From an uncultured Lachnospiraceae bacterium (lineage in GTDB: Bacteria > Bacillota > Clostridia > Lachnospirales > Lachnospiraceae), in the NCBI GenBank assembly GCA_948470335.1, contig CAOKOL010000029.1, positions 1 to 54,877 on the forward strand: a DNA stretch of 54,877 bases, written 5' to 3'. The notes under the pieces are model-generated. The model did no database searches. It saw only the letters and a list, made by a program, of their open reading frames with translations, and had not been told where the DNA came from. Of the stretch, positions 52,902 through 54,877 are shown in pieces; the stretch's first letter is position 1, and each line of letters opens with the position of its first letter. The translations under genes were made by a program, and so were the position numbers.

Positions 52902-53516
52902 TCAGCATTTCTTCGCAAAATTTTCCAAAAGAGCCATCCCAAAGTCATGACTCTTTTCAGGATGGAATTGAACACCCATAATATTATCTTTTACAACTGC
53001 AGCCGCAAATTCATACCCATAATCGCAAGTAATCAATATATTTTCCTGACTGTCACATACCGCATAATAGGAATGAACAAAATAATATCGCTGCTGTCCT
53101 TTTAAACCGTCCGCCAGTGGATGATTCATCTTAAAATCAACCACATCCCACCCCATATGCGGAATTTTTAATTCTGAGTCATTATCAAACTGAAATCTCA
53201 CATTATTAAATGGTATTAATGAAAGTCCCTCTGACTTTCCCTCTTCGCTTTTTCTCCCTAGAAGCTGCATGCCAAGGCAGATTCCAAGAATCGGTTTTTT
53301 CTTATTTCGAGCCTGCTCTTTGATCACATCGGCTAAACTGCTTCGATTCAGATTCTCTATCCCGGCATCAAATGAGCCAACTCCAGGAAGAATCAGTTTA
53401 TCAGCACTTTCAATCTGTTTTACATCCGACGTTATAATATTTTTTACGCCAATAACCTTTAACATATTAGCTATGGAAGCCAGATTGCCCAATCCGTAAT
53501 TTATAATTGCTATCAT
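52902..53516 (-). CDS. wbuY: HisH-like glutaminase subunit of sugar amidotransferase (WbuY type)
   Basis: 204-residue class I glutamine amidotransferase. Nucleophile motif KPILGICLGMQLLGRKSEEG (Cys about 80), and the His/Glu of the triad in GVQFHPEKSHDFG (about 185). Releases ammonia from glutamine for the paired HisF-like/WbuX proteins. Two-base gap from the WbuX stop with GAGG as its binding site, so the three genes are one translational unit. Confidence 0.9.
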   Translation of the reverse strand: MIAIINYGLGNLASIANMLKVIGVKNIITSDVKQIESADKLILPGVGSFDAGIENLNRSSLADVIKEQARNKKKPILGICLGMQLLGRKSEEGKSEGLSLIPFNNVRFQFDNDSELKIPHMGWDVVDFKMNHPLADGLKGQQRYYFVHSYYAVCDSQENILITCDYGYEFAAAVVKDNIMGVQFHPEKSHDFGMALLENFAKKC

Positions 53517-53517
53517 A

Positions 53518-54651
53518 TCAAAGCCTCAGATTTCTTTTCTCCATTCCCAGTCTTTTACTTATTTCCACACCGATCTTTATCAGCCACATCTCATTTTTAT
53601 AATCAGCAGGTTTTTTATTCGGAAGCGCAATAATTCTGTCAAATTCCTCCGTCGTAATTCCCATTTTTTTTGCCACATATTCTTTGTCCTGTTCCATCTG
53701 TTCAGGGTCATAAGGCGGCTTTTCAAGGATTCTCAGAGCTTCCTCCCTGGTCATTGTGCCTGCCAATATCTGGTTGGACAGCACATTTTTTCTTGTATCA
53801 AATCCAAACTTTTTAGGAAGATAATATCCCTCAAAAAAACGTGTAAATACATTTTCATAATGTTTATTCTCATATTTTGTCCATCCATATTTTTCATGGA
53901 GAAACTGCTGTGCTTTTTCCTTATCATAAACAACATAATCCAGAGGAAACACCCTGGTCATTCCATAAAAATATTTATAAAGGACTCTGTACTTTAACAT
54001 TCCACACATGGGAAACGTTTTTAACGGCACCTTTCCAAACTTTTTATGAATGTCCTTCATCATCGTAATATCATTCATATAAAGCCACTCAACCGGCGGC
54101 CTGATAAATTCCGTGGAAGTGTTTGATCCTGTCAAAACATATTTAATACGGTGCTTTACCGCATAGTTATATAACCCGGCAAATATCGCATGATCCTGTG
54201 GATGATCACAAGAGGAAATGGATGCTTTAAAAAAAGAAAGCTGCAAATCAGCCATCTCTTTCCAATTCACAACCTCTGTGTACATATCAAGATTCATACC
54301 TTTAACGATTTTCTCAATATTTTCTACCGCAACATTCAGATTCCATCCGGTATCTACGACAAACACAAGCGGACGCAAATGCATGATTTCTTTTGCAATA
54401 TATGCCATATAAGAACTATCAGCGCCGCCGCTCAGACCAAGAATACAGTCATAATCGCCGTTTCTGCCATCTTTTCGGATTTGCTTTGCCAATTGCTTTA
54501 ATTCATCGTATCTGTTTTCCTGGGGCTTCCAAAAAGGCTTTATGTTTTTATCATAGTTTCTGCAATGGTCACATACACCGTTTTTATCAAAAGTAATCTT
54601 TGAATCCGTTGTATCCATTACACATCTGGTACATCTCTGATATGTTCTCAT
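53518..54651 (-). CDS. wbuX: N-acetyl sugar amidotransferase (WbuX/WbpG/PseA family)
   Basis: 377 residues. Zinc-finger-like CTRCVMDTTD and CDHCRNYD at the N-terminus; PP-loop ATP site DCILGLSGGADSSYMAYIA (about 82-100); LVFVVDTGWNLN and the GSNTSTEFIRPPVEW motif. These are the signatures of the WbpG/WbuX/PseA family, which converts an N-acetyl group to an acetamidino group using ATP and ammonia from HisH/HisF-like partners. In this locus the best substrate guess is the L-FucNAc made by FnlABC, giving L-FucNAm; a nonulosonate (as for PseA) is the alternative. Confidence 0.9.
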   Translation of the reverse strand: MRTYQRCTRCVMDTTDSKITFDKNGVCDHCRNYDKNIKPFWKPQENRYDELKQLAKQIRKDGRNGDYDCILGLSGGADSSYMAYIAKEIMHLRPLVFVVDTGWNLNVAVENIEKIVKGMNLDMYTEVVNWKEMADLQLSFFKASISSCDHPQDHAIFAGLYNYAVKHRIKYVLTGSNTSTEFIRPPVEWLYMNDITMMKDIHKKFGKVPLKTFPMCGMLKYRVLYKYFYGMTRVFPLDYVVYDKEKAQQFLHEKYGWTKYENKHYENVFTRFFEGYYLPKKFGFDTRKNVLSNQILAGTMTREEALRILEKPPYDPEQMEQDKEYVAKKMGITTEEFDRIIALPNKKPADYKNEMWLIKIGVEISKRLGMEKRNLRL

Positions 54652-54672
54652 CCATTTTGCTCCGTCGTTTTA

Positions 54673-54877
54673 TTAATTTCCTTTAATGATGTTATAAATG
54701 CTTTTTGTATGATATAAATCACATAATGCTCTAAACGATCTTTCCTTCATATCTTCCAAAATAGCTTTGGTTTCAATACAAGTTATTGACTGGATTACCT
54801 TTTCGAATTTATAAATACTGTCACTCTCACACCACCATCCAAACCCGCCCTCCGTTATCGCCTTCCCAATATCCGTA
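54673..54877 (-). CDS. Glycosyltransferase C-terminal fragment (truncated by window edge)
   Basis: Open frame from the right edge of the window to a TAA at 54675-54673, at least 67 residues. Its visible start (IGKAITEGGFGWWCESDSIY) resembles the C-terminal end of GT4 glycosyltransferases, where a glycine-rich, Trp-containing turn is followed by an amphipathic helix (about 45 residues: KVIQSITCIETKAILEDM and later). With the FnlABC genes nearby, a WbuB-type L-FucNAc transferase is a candidate. Only the tail is in the window, so the identification is provisional. Confidence 0.5.
   Translation of the reverse strand, partial: TDIGKAITEGGFGWWCESDSIYKFEKVIQSITCIETKAILEDMKERSFRALCDLYHTKSIYNIIKGN

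Noticed and set aside
52122..53516. Histidine biosynthesis hisF/hisH
   Set aside because: No other his genes, adjacent to a WbuX amidotransferase, and the first catalytic Asp of HisF is lost.
1..54877. CRISPR arrays, tRNA/rRNA genes, insertion sequences, prophage
   Set aside because: No regularly spaced repeats, cloverleaf-like genes, transposase motifs or phage structural genes were seen on either strand.

Overview
The window reads as the chromosome of an endospore-forming Firmicute, most like the Lachnospiraceae. The yqfC-yqfD-phoH-ybeY gene string, a SpoVB-type flippase, a DUF3048 lipoprotein, a second type IIA topoisomerase pair and strong AGGAGG-type ribosome binding sites all fit that. 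No rRNA, tRNA, CRISPR array, transposase or prophage was seen. Genes between about 1 and 39.8 kb have moderate to high GC; from about 39.8 kb to the right edge the DNA is clearly AT-rich and every gene belongs to surface-glycan synthesis.

Layout. 0-12 kb is housekeeping on the minus strand: an SPFH membrane protein; a MarR regulator with a heterodimeric ABC exporter; a BofC-like protein; a SpoVB/MurJ-type flippase; a DUF3048 lipoprotein; then ybeY, phoH, yqfD and yqfC. 12-28 kb is an accessory metabolic region. It holds five divergent uroporphyrinogen-decarboxylase-fold (URO-D) proteins, two sister GPH/MFS transporters, an APC permease, and one PucR/CdaR-type regulator broken at a run of 12 G. 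The remnant of a second such regulator lies beside the second transporter/URO-D pair. Interleaved are a His-rich protein, a DUF975 protein, a polyferredoxin and a uracil/xanthine permease. 28-33 kb carries a deoxyinosine-type DNA glycosylase and a ParC/ParE pair. 33-35 kb carries a DUF1703 AAA-ATPase/nuclease-like protein.

35-54.9 kb is a capsule/O-antigen-type locus read leftward. FnlA, FnlB and FnlC make UDP-N-acetyl-L-fucosamine; a RelB/YoeB toxin-antitoxin pair sits between fnlA and fnlB. WbuX, HisH-like and HisF-like proteins form an N-acetyl-sugar amidotransferase set, so the likely product is N-acetimidoyl-L-fucosamine (FucNAm). Between these are Wzx, a Wzy polymerase split by a one-base frameshift, three to four glycosyltransferases, an epimerase and a WcbI-type protein.

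The most interesting block (39.9-46.6 kb) combines a DRE-TIM aldolase fused to a Rossmann-like tail, a CMP-sugar cytidylyltransferase, a KdsC-type phosphatase fused to a YhcH anomerase domain (with an in-frame stop), and a DUF115/sialyltransferase-like protein. No NeuB/KdsA-type PEP-condensing synthase is seen in the window. I infer an activated 2-keto-3-deoxy sugar (ulosonate) pathway that starts with a pyruvate aldolase. This is a hypothesis from domain content and order, not proven by the sequence.
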